DNA from: Nemertoderma westbladi
Taxonomy: Eukaryota > Xenacoelomorpha > Nemertodermatida > Nemertodermatidae
DNA: 46,002 bases
Reading direction: 5' to 3'
Assembly (NCBI GenBank): GCA_032718475.1
Contig: JAUCBJ010007334.1
Span: 1-46,002 of the forward strand
Every line of letters begins with the position of its first letter. Position 1 is the stretch's first letter. A program made the position numbers and the translations under genes. The notes beneath the pieces were generated by a model. It did not search any database and had not been told where the DNA came from. It saw only the letters and a list, made by a program, of their open reading frames with translations. Of the stretch, positions 10,757 through 21,240 are shown piece after piece.

Positions 10757-11732
10757 TTAACCCTTTCGGTACCATGGCACATACGTCTGTTCCATGGGAA
10801 TTGCGCCATGACACACGTCTGTTCCATGACATTTATTAGATTTCTAAGAAGGGAAAATGTTGCTGGACTATTACGTACATGCTTCTACAGTATATGTTAG
10901 CGACGCATTTCAGCTTGTATATACTGTAATTTAACTACCGGTAGACCTACTGCAGACCTGCTTACAGACTGCCAGACTTTAGCAATAACAGAATAAGGCA
11001 GCACTGCAGTAAGGTAGGCCTAAACTGACTAAACAGCCTAAACAAAAAATCCCAAACAGACTGACCGACAGACAGTCTGGATAGGGTCAAAAGTGAAAAC
11101 TGACAGCGGTAATGAAATCGTTGACCAGGAAAACCCCTCAGAGAGAATTTTAATTAGCTAATGTGATTCCTTATATTTTTGACGGACAGACAGACAGACC
11201 GACAGAAAGACCGACAGACAGTCTGGATAGGGTCAAAAGTGAAAACTAACAGCGGAAATGAAATCCTTGACCAGGAAAACCCCCATAGAGAGAATTTTAA
11301 TAAGCTATGGGTGATTCCTTATATTTTTGATGGACAGACTGACAGGCAGACAGACAGACAGACCGACAGACAGTCTGCATAGGGTCAAAAGTGAAAACTG
11401 ACAGCGGAAATGAAATCCTTGACCAGGAAAACCCCCATAGCGAGAATTTTAATTAGCTATTGTGATTCCTTAAGTTTTTGACGGACAGACTGACAGACAG
11501 ACCGACAGACAGACCGACAAACAGTCTGGATAGGGTGAAAAGAGAAAACTGACAGCGGAAATGAAATCCTTGACAAGGAAAACCCCCATAGCGAGAATGT
11601 TAGTAGATTTTATTCTTTCTAAAGTCTTGACAGACAAACTGACAGAAAGACTGATATACTTCAGAAATTCATGAATTAGAGTTGGGCACTTGGGGGTTTG
11701 AATAATTTCCAGTTAGGTACCGAAAGGGTTAA
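10757..11732. mobile_element. TTAA-flanked non-autonomous element with tandem-repeat core
   Basis: The element is 10761-11728, between TTAA at 10757-10760 and TTAA at 11729-11732. Its inverted ends read ccctttcggtacc on the left and the same on the minus strand at the right (ggtaccgaaaggg). It has no coding sequence. The inside is occupied by a ~150-bp tandem repeat. The TTAA target and CCCTTT start suit piggyBac-type mobilisation, though its ends differ beyond the first few bases from those of the 1917-3469 element, so it is a separate family. Confidence 0.8.
11055..11640. repeat. ~150-bp tandem repeat, four copies
   Basis: The phrase gacagacagtctggataggg and a following aaaactgacagcgg...gaaatgaaatcc begin near 11070, 11215, 11368 and 11520. 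Each unit also contains a (gacagacc)n run. The Thr-Asp-Arg-Gln repeat that one frame spells is not a real protein. Confidence 0.9.
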
Positions 11733-12285
11733 TATAAACAGCAATTAACACAATATAAAACAGCATTAAAACAGAGCGGTGAACAGTCAGTATGTGTTCA
11801 TGAAGTTCAGTTTAGTGCAATGCGTCGTATGACGTGGGTATGGTTTGGTTTGTTAATAGATTTACGTCCATATAACTCCAGCCATCAGATGTTCTTGGGC
11901 CAAAGTCTGAAACGTCCGTACTTAGTACAGAATTCTGAGAGGAATCTAATTCTCAGAAAAATGATAACTGCGCATGCGCTAGTTTCCTCAGGTAGGTAGG
12001 TCTCTACTGGCATAACTGGGAAGATTGCTCTGATTGGCTGAATAAGCTCAAACAAAGGGATCTCCACGTACACAAAGAATCAGCTGACATTTCATCATCT
12101 TGGTTCTAATTTCTGTCCGACGCGTAGTTGAACAATTTTAGGGCTATTTTAGAGTATTCTGCGCATTGCGTAAAAAATGACTTGTTATGTCCGCAAAAGC
12201 TTTTACACCGCTCCCAGAAAATGGGATTTAAGTCTATAAAATATAAAAAATCACAGTTTCTAAAATACAAAAATGCTCTAAACTA
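11733..12285. other. Spacer downstream of the zinc-knuckle locus
   Basis: No gene. It contains ctctgattggct (a reversed CCAAT box, about 12030) and a region related to 380-660. An AATAAA-like signal for the minus-strand genes is not obvious. Confidence 0.4.
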
Positions 12286-12945
12286 TTAGTCCTTCTTTCG
12301 TGAACGGTGTTTACGAAGCTTTTTGAGACTAGTAAGAGTCTTTTTCTCTTTGGGGCGAGCCACTTTACTAAGTGGGCTATAACTCCTGGGGGAAGGGTGC
12401 AATACGATTGCATCAGAAGGTTTTGGATTACGGTCAGTGTATCCACCGGTCGAGGTACCCGATTGATCGATATCAACATCGGTGGAATGAGGGCAAACAA
12501 CCTTTAGAGCTCGCTTCAGGACGGCAGCTCTTACTGGACCTTGATGGGTCGTTTGCACAACAGCGGTAGGTTGACCGTGTGTAGTGAGAAATTTCCTCAG
12601 TTTGATTGTTCTCTCTAATTCGCGTTCTCTGGCTTTATATTCATATGGTCGTCTATGAACTTCTTGTAACTCAGAATGCGAGTTTATGAACAAGTCGCTG
12701 TATTCCGGATCTTGGCGGATGAAGTTGATCAAGTTATAGGAATTCAGGTTATTGGGATTAATATTCCTAAGATACTTGCGAACATATTTAGTTGAAATAT
12801 TCTTGCCAACACGCTTCATCAGTTCGTAACTGGGAGTGCAAGATTTTTGTTCGATGGATGCAAAGAGATATGGGTGAAACGCATAGACTCCTTCATATGC
12901 ACGTCCTGGATAGTATCGGTGACGTGATTCGCAATGGAGATCCAC
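12286..12945 (-). CDS. Unrecognised basic protein, downstream frame of the zinc-knuckle locus
   Basis: A 219-codon frame that begins directly after a TAA and has no ATG before residue 43, so it is probably the continuation of the upstream frame (12893-13810), with which it overlaps by 53 bp in the +1 frame. It begins with a Tyr/Arg-rich segment (RHRYYPGRAYEGVYAFHPYL), has a central charged helix (residues about 95-120, many Arg/Glu), and ends in a strongly basic tail (KEKKTLTSLKKLRKHRSRKK) that resembles a nuclear-localisation or nucleic-acid-binding tail. I do not recognise the family. Confidence 0.5.
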   Translation of the reverse strand: MDLHCESRHRYYPGRAYEGVYAFHPYLFASIEQKSCTPSYELMKRVGKNISTKYVRKYLRNINPNNLNSYNLINFIRQDPEYSDLFINSHSELQEVHRRPYEYKARERELERTIKLRKFLTTHGQPTAVVQTTHQGPVRAAVLKRALKVVCPHSTDVDIDQSGTSTGGYTDRNPKPSDAIVLHPSPRSYSPLSKVARPKEKKTLTSLKKLRKHRSRKKD

Positions 12946-13810
12946 TTAGCTTCCCAAGCTCTGATGTAATGCAGGGTACTATTTCGTCTATGCTCTCTAG
13001 ATCTCGGTTGAAAGGGCAATCGAAACTCGCGTGTCCTTTGAACTGACAATGGTGACATTGAGTCATAAATTGAGGACAGACTGTGAAGATATGTAGATTG
13101 TTGAGTCTACAATACGTACAATAAATCTCCATAATAGGTTGACCTTTAAAGTAGGAGCATGGTTCGCTGGAGTCCACAGGGGTAAAGTGGTCCCGTGATG
13201 CACATAATCGACAACGTTTCCTAGAAATGTAATTGACATGCCGATAATCATATGCTGTGAGACATTGTGGACCTTGATACCATTCCAACACATAATCATT
13301 GTCGCTACTCGTGGACGCTGTGGGTTGAATTTCTTCGGATTCCAAGCAAATTGGTTCTTCTTCCACTTGCATAGCTGAGATGGGTGTAGCTATTTTCTCA
13401 AGTGAACCCACTGTTTGAACTTCCACAATAGAATAACCTGTGGGGATTCGGGGTCTTTGTATGACAGATGAATGTAGGTTCTGTATACAAATGTCCTTAA
13501 AAATGGCAAATCCAGCGCTGTCCAACTTCTCAGCAGCTGAGTCTCTTAAGCTGAGCTTGGTCAAAGCGTGGTCCTTAAACTGACTATCAACGTTGTGGAA
13601 CGGAGTCAGAAAGCTCCTAAAACATTCGAATCTGATGAATTTATTGTATTCATCTAACTTAGCGAGTTTAGTTCCAAGCACTAAGGGATGTGAACAACCA
13701 GATTTATGACACGTAATGGTACCAGTTGTTCGCAGACTATTATTGTGTCCTTTCAGTCCTTGTATCAATGGCCATGAACTTGAGGAAATTATTGTTAGTT
13801 GATTATCCAA
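12893..13810 (-). CDS. Unrecognised zinc-knuckle protein
   Basis: A 305-codon frame with no in-frame ATG near its 5' end; a TGA precedes it, and the first methionine is at about residue 145. The N-terminal part may therefore be an internal exon (a pyrimidine-rich tttcctcaag lies near 13780) or the start was lost. The C-terminal third is cysteine/histidine-rich: CRLCASRDH with a later C, CTYCRLNNLHIFTVC (C-x2-C-x5-H-x4-C), and CHHCQFKGHASFDC, an exact C-x2-C-x4-H-x4-C zinc knuckle as in retroelement gag proteins. An upstream acidic stretch (EEEPICLESEEI) precedes these fingers. No protease, integrase or reverse transcriptase is adjacent. Likely a gag-like or element-borne RNA/DNA-binding protein; function unknown. 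Confidence 0.55.
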   Translation of the reverse strand: MDNQLTIISSSSWPLIQGLKGHNNSLRTTGTITCHKSGCSHPLVLGTKLAKLDEYNKFIRFECFRSFLTPFHNVDSQFKDHALTKLSLRDSAAEKLDSAGFAIFKDICIQNLHSSVIQRPRIPTGYSIVEVQTVGSLEKIATPISAMQVEEEPICLESEEIQPTASTSSDNDYVLEWYQGPQCLTAYDYRHVNYISRKRCRLCASRDHFTPVDSSEPCSYFKGQPIMEIYCTYCRLNNLHIFTVCPQFMTQCHHCQFKGHASFDCPFNRDLESIDEIVPCITSELGKLSGSPLRITSPILSRTCI

Positions 13811-14034
13811 TCAACGACAAGAGGGGTGGAGGTTGATATTATAAATACCAACACGATGGTACACAGACAGGAGGTATGGATACCAATTTAAGCATCCAGA
13901 TCAATAGTAAACGATGGGGAGGTTTGGTAGGATGAGGTACGATCAATATCACGATACGGCAATGATTGGTCGATATTCTCCCAAAAGCTCCACGCGCGTT
14001 GGGTAGAGAAGAGGGGAGGAAGAGGGTTTCTCTG
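13811..14034. promoter_or_regulatory. Possible TATA-like upstream region of the zinc-knuckle locus
   Basis: Read on the minus strand, ggtatttataatatc (about 13835-13849) lies some 30-40 bp before the open frame. It is a single weak TATA match with no other promoter evidence. Confidence 0.2.
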
Positions 14035-15129
14035 TCAACGTCTTGTATCCTCGATAGAGATGGGTAGAGGGAGAGTAGTGGTAGGAAGGAGGAAGAATAT
14101 GGGGATTGTATCTATAAGATACCACAATGCTAACTTAACTGCTTCTGAAAAGGCAGTATAGCCCTCACAGTGATCTGCCGCCTCAGAGGCAAGAGCCTCA
14201 TACCTGTTGCTCAGCTGTAGTGTGAAGCTGGATCTCACACTTGGCTGTTGCAACAGAGAGGACCAGTCATGCCGCGGCAAGGCAGATTTCATTGTTCTGC
14301 TAGCACGCAGACTAAGTCTTACCTTGGCCACAATAAGTTGGTGATCACTGGAGAAGGGTCGAAGTGTAAATGCATTACAGTCTTGTATAGAGCTCCTGTA
14401 TTTCCTACGAAACAGAATATGGTCTATCTGGGACTTGTGACCACTGGGTCCACTATGAGTCCATAGCTTTCCAGTTCGCTTCTTGAACTGGGTTCCAGCC
14501 GAAACCAATCCATTTCCAGAGATAAAATCCTGAAGATGGACGGAATTTCGGTTAACACTATTGCTATAGACCCAGGGCGATGTAGGTGATTGATGCAGAC
14601 TTGCATTAAAGTCTCCCAGGAATGTTAAGAATGCATGCTGATCCACTCCATCAGTAGCTGCTTGTAGATTGTGGTAGAAATTTTCCACCTCCTCTACAGC
14701 GGCAACACTAGTTGGAGAGTAGCACACAATCAGAACCACTTTAGGAAACTTCTTAGCCAGTCTTCCAGAACATGAGAAGTGGCAACGGATGATGCGGTTA
14801 GAGATTTGGTCTATTTTGACCAATACTCCACTGGCACGATTGGTCTTAATGCTCTTTGCAGCAGCCTTCACTTCTGCAAAGGATATATCACCAATGGGAA
14901 TATCTGGGAGTACAGACTCAGACACTTTTACTTCTATAAAGTTATCAGGCAATACCCAGTCATTATTGAGGAGCTTTTCAAAGTGGGCCTTCCAACCATT
15001 GAGGCAATCGGCTGGTGATTCAGCCTTAACCTTGGTGGTTTGTTGGCTTTTTCGACCAGCAAGCAAGTTGATCCGATCTCCATGCCTGGGATGATTGCCT
15101 GCTGTCGTCACCATCATTGATGGCATCAA
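14035..15129 (-). pseudogene. Rearranged non-LTR endonuclease fragment
   Basis: A 364-codon frame in unnatural domain order. Residues about 35-100 (DCLNGWKAHFEKLLNNDW through IKTNRASG) are the linker that normally lies between endonuclease and reverse transcriptase. They are followed, from about residue 105, by the apurinic-type endonuclease itself: KVVLIVCYSPTS, FLTFLGDFNASL (catalytic Asp/Asn), SQIDHILF, and SSDHQLIVAKVRL (catalytic Asp-His). In an intact element the endonuclease precedes the linker, so the locus has been scrambled or recombined between two copies. No reverse transcriptase follows. Another 87-bp copy of the endonuclease piece lies just upstream at 15210-15296. Confidence 0.75.
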
Positions 15130-15204
15130 CCTGTTGGTTTATTAGCTCCTGTAAATTAACAGAGTACTGCCTGTTCAGGGACCTAGATGCAATGCAGCCT
15201 TACA

Positions 15205-15296
15205 GGAGCAACACTAGTTAGAGAGTAGCACACAATCAGAACCACCTTAGGAAACTTCTTAGCCAGTCTTCCAGAACATGAGAAGTGGCAACGGAC
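15205..15296 (-). repeat. Partial duplicate of endonuclease fragment
   Basis: The bases caacactagttggagagtag through cagaacatgagaagtggc of 14703-14788 recur here with few changes, then break abruptly into the AT-rich element at 15297. It shows that two retrotransposon copies or a tandem duplication are involved in the rearrangement. Confidence 0.8.
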
Positions 15297-16440
15297 GAAA
15301 AATACAAGTTTGAGATGTCTCGTTCGATAATTATATATTCCATTGAATTCAGAACAGCCTTAAACCTCTAAAACGCAAGAAATAAAATGTCACAAGCAAA
15401 TTTATCTATTGAATGGATTTTCAAAATTTCGTGCTAGCACCAAAATTTGCACCCAGCACCGAAAAATACAACTTTGTTACGCTTGGTGCAATCGTATATA
15501 TTTCATCGAAACGAGAACCCCAAAAAACCCCAATTGCGTAACAAACAAGTTTCAAACAATCAATTTTCAAAATTGACATATTTCAAAATTTGGTGCTGGC
15601 ACCAAAATTTGGCACCCGCCGAAATAAACAAGTTTGAAATTTATAAATCAATTTATATGAATTCCATCCAATTGCTAACACCAAAAAACCGGTGTAAATC
15701 AAAAATAGAGATGTTACAATTCATATTTAATGAAATGTAATTTTCAAAACGTCTCAAAAAAAGTGCCAAAAGTAGGGTTAAAAAAATGGTGCTATAACTC
15801 GAAAACTACCCAATATTTTTGAAAACGGTTTTCACTACTAGGAAGACAATAGATTTTTGGGAAAATTTTATGACTTTTCCTAAAAATCACAAAAAATGTA
15901 ATTTTCAAAAAACGTCTCAAAAAAAGGGCCAAAAGTAGGGTTAAAAAAAGGTGCTATAACTCGAAAACTACCCAATATTTTTGAAAACGGTTTTCACTAC
16001 TAGGAAGACAATAGATTTTTGGGAAAATTTTATGACTTTTCCTAAAAATCTATTGTCTTCCTAGTAGTGAAAACCGTTTTCAAAAATATTGGGTAGTTTT
16101 CGAGTTATAGCACCATTTTTTAACCCTACTTTTGGCCTTTTTTTTAAGACGTTTTTTGAAAAATACATTTCATTAAATATGAATTGTAACATCTCTATTT
16201 TTAATTTACACCGGTTTTTTGGTGTTAGAAATTGGATGGAATTCATATAAATTAATTTAGAAATTTCAAACTTGTTTTTTTCGGCGGGTGCTAATTTTTG
16301 GTGCCAGCACCAAATTTTGAAATATGTCAATTTTGTAAATTGATTGTGTGAAACTTGTTTTTTACGCAATTGGGGGTTCTGGTTTCGATGAAATATATAC
16401 GAATTGCATCAAGCGTATCAAACTTGTATTTTTCGGTGGT
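15297..16440. mobile_element. Palindromic partial copies of the 1917-3469 TTAA element
   Basis: 15297-15880 is a diverged copy of about 2805-3390. About 150 bp of it is duplicated in tandem (15740-15890 versus 15896-16040), and from about 16041 to 16440 the same sequence runs back in reverse complement. The mirror axis is near 16030-16045. The terminal CCCTATTA/TTAA ends are missing, so this is a rearranged, internally derived copy. Short open frames in both directions are repeat translations. Confidence 0.85.
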
Positions 16441-17816
16441 GTATTTTACAGGGTTGTGGTAACGTGGCAGTGGTGGTAACGTGGTGAAAAGGTGAATAAC
16501 ATTAGGGTTAGTCAGTCAGTTGAATAAGGCGGGCATCGTGAGGTTAGGCTACGCTACGATTGGTTGATGGCAACTACTGATGGTGACATATGGTGGAGTA
16601 AGGCAGACATCGCATGGTTAGGCTACGCGTAGGTGAATACGCAACGATTGGTTGAAGGCAAGGCAACGACGCGAATCAATACTGTTGGTGACAGATGGTA
16701 AACACTGCGATTTAGCACCGGAATTTGGCATTTTTAATAGCCCTCCGAGATCTAGCCCGTAGCCCAGGCTAGGGAGGAGTACGCTCAGGTCTATGTTTCT
16801 CCTACTACTGCCGAGTTATTAACGTTTAAAATAAAATACTGAAAAAAAACGCGACAGAACGACAGGTTGATTAATGGTGCCCCTACGCTAAGGCTCACTC
16901 ACTTCGTGGCTCGCCCCACAATACTAATGGATACAATGAGCATTATTTAATTAGTATTACTAACCCAATATGATTTTTAATATTTAAAAAATTATAATTA
17001 CTATACGATAATCTGAATAAAAAATACGTAACTAATGATGTACATAACATAGTTTACTATAAAACAAAATAGATTTTCAATAAAATTACCTTATCAGAGT
17101 ATTAAAATTAAATTACGTACATTTTTAGAAGGTATTTTAGGGGGTGCGCTGGCGCTAGCGCTTGGATTTATTTATTTCTTTATTTACATTTATTAGTATA
17201 ATTAGAGACAGGGGCAGGAAGGAAGCTTGTCGGATTTACACAATTACTGTATTGTATAAGCAAATGCAATGCAATGGCAGATTGGCAGCCATCGCGCTGC
17301 TACGGCAATATGGAGGTCTTTGGCCTTGATTCTGATTTAAGGAACATTGAAACTAATTTCTAATATAACAATAATTTAAAAATGTTTTTCTGAACTATTT
17401 GTTAGTGTAATAATAGGCCCTGCCCTACAAGAACAAGACTCAGCCTGGGACACTACCACAACACTGCCATGTAAATCCAATCGCTGTCCATCCACAAAGT
17501 CAAGCAAGCTCCATACACTGCCCTGTCAATCACATCACGGCTTGGCCATTAACAAAAGCCAGTTCTCCACGGGAATCTGAGTTCAAAGGCTTGCCGCAGT
17601 TGAGATATGTTAACTGTTACCTTGAAATCATTTCAATGTCATTTCAATATGAGACAGAAAGTCTGGAATTTCGGTGCGTCGATTTCAAGGTCATTTCAAT
17701 ATGCCATCAATGTCATTTCAATGTCAATGCTACTCTCAATGATATTCTATGGACTCATTTTGATCAAACTTTGATCAATGTTTGATCAAAGGAATGCTTT
17801 TTGAGAGCGGGACTGT
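16441..17816. other. Spacer, no supported gene
   Basis: Mixed AT-rich sequence. 16889-16922 is a copy (reverse complement) of a 34-bp motif also seen at 30447-30481 and 44132-44165. A tgatcaaactttgatcaatg cluster with tttgatcaaa palindromes lies at 17761-17790, just upstream of the next gene. Confidence 0.5.
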
Positions 17817-18356
17817 ATGTTGTGGATTGGCAAAGCGAAAGTCATCAAGGCTTTGGATAAAGGACTCACTCTTACTTGTTTGGGAGATATGGAAGCACCG
17901 CAATCTACAGTCTTAATGGAATGTACTAACTTTATAACTGACTGGCGTGACTGTGACTGCTATGGATATGACTCAGACAACATGACCCAGTCACGACAAA
18001 AGGTGTGCACAGAAAAAACAATTACCAGCTGTGCAAAGCTGCAAACAATACCACCAACCACTGACTCCTTCTCAGAGAACGTGAAAAGAGCCCATTTGAA
18101 AGTAATGGTGTGGAAGAACACAATGGAGAACACAGTTAGACCACTTAGTGTAGACCCCAGAAAATATGGGTGGAGAATAGCTAACAATCAACTTTCCCCG
18201 GTTGTAATCCCTGAGGGCATACAACCATCTACGGAATGCATTTTGCAATTAATTCGGGATAACTGTTCATCCAAAATCCCATGTAAACCGCAGAAGTGCA
18301 CCTGCAGAAAAAACCAACTTGATTGCACAGAATTTTGCAACTGCAATAAAGATTAA
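17817..18356 (+). CDS. Cysteine-rich CXC-type protein, widespread invertebrate multicopy family
   Basis: A 179-codon frame with an ATG start after an upstream stop at 17802. Conserved landmarks: IPPTTDSFSENVKRAHLKVM (78-97), VWK, YGW (117-119), a PVVIPEGIQPS segment, and a C-terminal cysteine block C156-x4-C161-x-C163-x6-C170-x3-C174-x-C176, similar to Tesmin/TSO1 CXC zinc-binding repeats. From general knowledge, the PPTSD...RAH...W...YGW...CxC arrangement recurs in many invertebrate genomes as high-copy, mobile-element-like genes, usually as the C-terminal part of a much larger protein. This copy is therefore probably a truncated or last-exon remnant. Its biochemical role is not known; nucleic-acid binding is a guess from the CXC motif. 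An AT-rich 3' region with cattaaaaaa and aataaa-like words follows. Confidence 0.6.
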   Translation: MLWIGKAKVIKALDKGLTLTCLGDMEAPQSTVLMECTNFITDWRDCDCYGYDSDNMTQSRQKVCTEKTITSCAKLQTIPPTTDSFSENVKRAHLKVMVWKNTMENTVRPLSVDPRKYGWRIANNQLSPVVIPEGIQPSTECILQLIRDNCSSKIPCKPQKCTCRKNQLDCTEFCNCNKD

Positions 18357-19300
18357 AGCGCAAACTTTTCGTAATCACATATTGTATTATAATCTAACAA
18401 TGAATAATATAAAATGCATAGTCTCCATATTCGCCATGCATTAAATAAATTTTGTATATTTAGCATTAAAAAAGTGTTATAAAAAAGCAGGAGACAAATT
18501 ATTTATATATACATTTTAAGGTAATAAATTTCTGTCAAGTGATGTGATGTCCGCAATAAATTACTGTGGTTTCCATGAATACGAGTATCTACGAGTATCT
18601 AGTAATACGAGTTCTACACAAAATTGATGTGGTGCATATTAATTAGGGAAAATATTATTAATAAAGAGCACAAACGAAACAAAAAACACATGATGAGTGC
18701 CAGTAGGCATAGTAGTTTTTCATTTGGAAAGATAGAGCGATAGCTGTAGTGCCTTCATTATCATAGCAACACTTCAATAGTTTCTCTAAAATTTTCATAT
18801 TTTCGATCAAAATTACAACCCATTTCAGTTCAAGCCCAACAGTTAATCGCCATTCTGATTGCAAAGCTTTCATAGATATTAATCTTGTCCATAGAAACGG
18901 GTCATTAATTCAAATTGCCCAAGGTGCCAAAGTCCATAAATCACTTTTTTATATTAAGAGGGACCCCTAGAAACCAAAACATCCAAAAAATGTAATCCGT
19001 CCAAAAATTTTCGGTTAGGCCAAAAAGAGGTACTGTACGTGGCTTCCGGACTATACTGGAGTTGTGCAATTTTAAGTAGACCCTTAATTGGGTACAGTTA
19101 ATTGATTAGGTTAACTGAAGGTTGGGATGATCTTCTTTAACAAGCTTTGTTATTGAATTGAAACTTGTCAGGATCGCAGAGATCATTCCCTCTAAACATC
19201 AAAACAATGATACAGGGATTACGCTGACTGTGATGTTCTGGGTGTTATGTGTTTCGAATACATGATCCGATCCGTGCTGAAAACGAACATTGGCAACTGT
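18357..19300. other. AT-rich spacer
   Basis: No gene. It has a short direct repeat (acgagtatctacgagtatct, 18581-18600) and nothing else recognisable. Confidence 0.5.
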
Positions 19301-19324
19301 TTGGGGGTTTGACCCATTGTGTGT

Positions 19325-19600
19325 CAGGGCGCTAATCAGTCTGATTAATTAGGATAATCAATTAAACCCTAATTAGGAGTCGTAAGACACCTATTAGGGT
19401 TTAATTGTACTAATTAATTGATGACACCTGTCAATTAGGGTCTAATTAGTCTAATTGGGAGGTGTTACCCAGACAGTCTGGTGTCAATGACACTCAATGA
19501 CACCCTATGGGTGATAATAGGGTGTCATATGACACCCAATGGGTCTCAGTGAGGTCCAACTGTCGCAAAGAGGACCATGACCCTACTACTTACATATTGA
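19325..19600. repeat. Dispersed repeat with cagacagtctgg and gacaccc words
   Basis: 19345-19465 is a cluster of ctaattag/attagggt words with dyad symmetry. 19468-19595 (cccagacagtctggtgtcaatgacactc and onward) is related to 41417-41535, including the closing ccctactactta-like stretch, so this is one family in two copies. No coding content. Confidence 0.6.
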
Positions 19601-19989
19601 ATTTCATCTCTGCAACTGTAGCTAGCAATCTACATTGTGCACTGAAATACTTGCTGTAATATTTGTTGCCGTTATTCCCGACACCATGGGGGAAAACGCC
19701 GATGCTGGAGGCGGAACTTTACAGACCACGGAATCCCGGCCAGTCACCGGATATTGATTGTGGAGAAGGAATAAGTTCTTAGATGCAAGATTGCGGTTGA
19801 GAAAAAGCTGCATTGGTTGGATATACCTTTAATGTAACTTCCCTACAGTTGAATCTTGATTGAGAATAAATTGGGCTTCCCCAAACCAATATACACCAAA
19901 TTATTCACAATAATAATACACGACAATATAAATCCCTACAGTAAATTATTTAATTACCCACTGTTCGCTCAGATTTTAGCCTAACTAAT

Positions 19990-20870
19990 GTTCCCCAGAT
20001 TTTCCCTCGGTCCTAGTCTTGGTGCCGTAGTGTCGGTGTCGGTCGACCCTGTTGCGTGTCCAAACCACCCCTCCCGAACCCCGAAGGGATTGATCATCGA
20101 GAACCAGTACTGCTTGGCTAAGGGTCGGTCCGGTCGGTAGACTCTGTCGCGTATCCGTACCACCCCTCTCGAACCCCGAAGGGATCGGTCATCGAGAACC
20201 AGTACGGCTTGGCTAGGAGTCTGTCGTGTCGTTGGACCCGTTCGCGTGTCCGTCCCACCCCTCACGAACCCCGAAGGGAACGATCATCGAGAACCAGTAC
20301 GGCTTGGCTAGGGGTCCGTCGGTTCATCGCAGAGACCCAACCACCTAGGCTTTCCGAGTCCTTATTCAGGCTCGTAGTCGCTTCGGCAGCCAAGAAACTG
20401 CTCCTGAACAGTCGGTAGGCCAGTAGAGTCCAGTCCTCTGTCTTTCGACCCCGTCGCGTGTCCGTCCCACCCCTCACGAACCCCGAAGGGAACGATCATC
20501 GAGAACCAGTACGGCTTGGCTAAGGGGTCTGTCGTCGGTCCCCGTCGCAAATCCCTGGCACAAGCAGCAGAGTTTCCGATGTCCTTTTCAGGCTTGTAAT
20601 AACTGCTGTTGACCAGAGACCGCTAAGGGCAGTCCTCGTCAAACCCTTCCTCTGTTAGTCGGTCGACCCTTTCGCGTGTCCATCCCACCCCTCACGAACC
20701 CCGAAGGGAACGATCATCGAGAACCAGTACAGCTTGGCTACGGGGTCTGTCGTCGTTTCCCGTCGCAAATCCCTGACACAAGCAGCAGACTTTCCGATGT
20801 CCTTTTCAGGCTTGTAATAACTGCTGTTGGCCAGGGACCGCTAAGGGCAGTCCTTGTCCTTTAGACCTAG
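19990..20870. repeat. GC-rich tandem repeat, five core copies
   Basis: The core cgaaccccgaagggaacgat followed by catcgagaaccagtacggct is found at about 20075, 20170, 20266, 20476 and 20695. The first three are ~95 bp apart and the last two 210-219 bp apart. The longer units add a segment with tttccgatgtccttttcagg and ctgctgttg. The array is much richer in GC and CpG than its surroundings. Open frames on both strands across it are repeat shadows. Confidence 0.9.
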
Positions 20871-21240
20871 TGAGTTACCAAATCCACCTCTACAGGCAGC
20901 AGGAAGTTGGCTAGGCCTAATAGTAGTCAGGTAAACCTGAATACTGCTTAACTTTTCCTTCCCTCCCTGGCCCTTATATACATGAAATGAATCCCGTACC
21001 CTGTAAGTCGCCCCAATATTCGCCCATAAATCGCCCCCAGTTCATTGAGTGTGCCCAAAACCCACTGTCCCGCACCCAGTAGTGATATCGGAATAATCTT
21101 TAAATAAATACAAAAAATATTCAACTCGCATTATGAAAAGTTGAAATACCGCGAACAATATTGCCTTAAGAGTTCTTCTGGTTACGGAAGCCCATAGCGG
21201 TCATCATTTCACACACGCAATGTGTGTCGCAACTGTGCTT

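Noticed and set aside
14248-15094. Plus-strand frames of 60-100 codons
   Set aside because: Antisense shadows of the endonuclease fragment.
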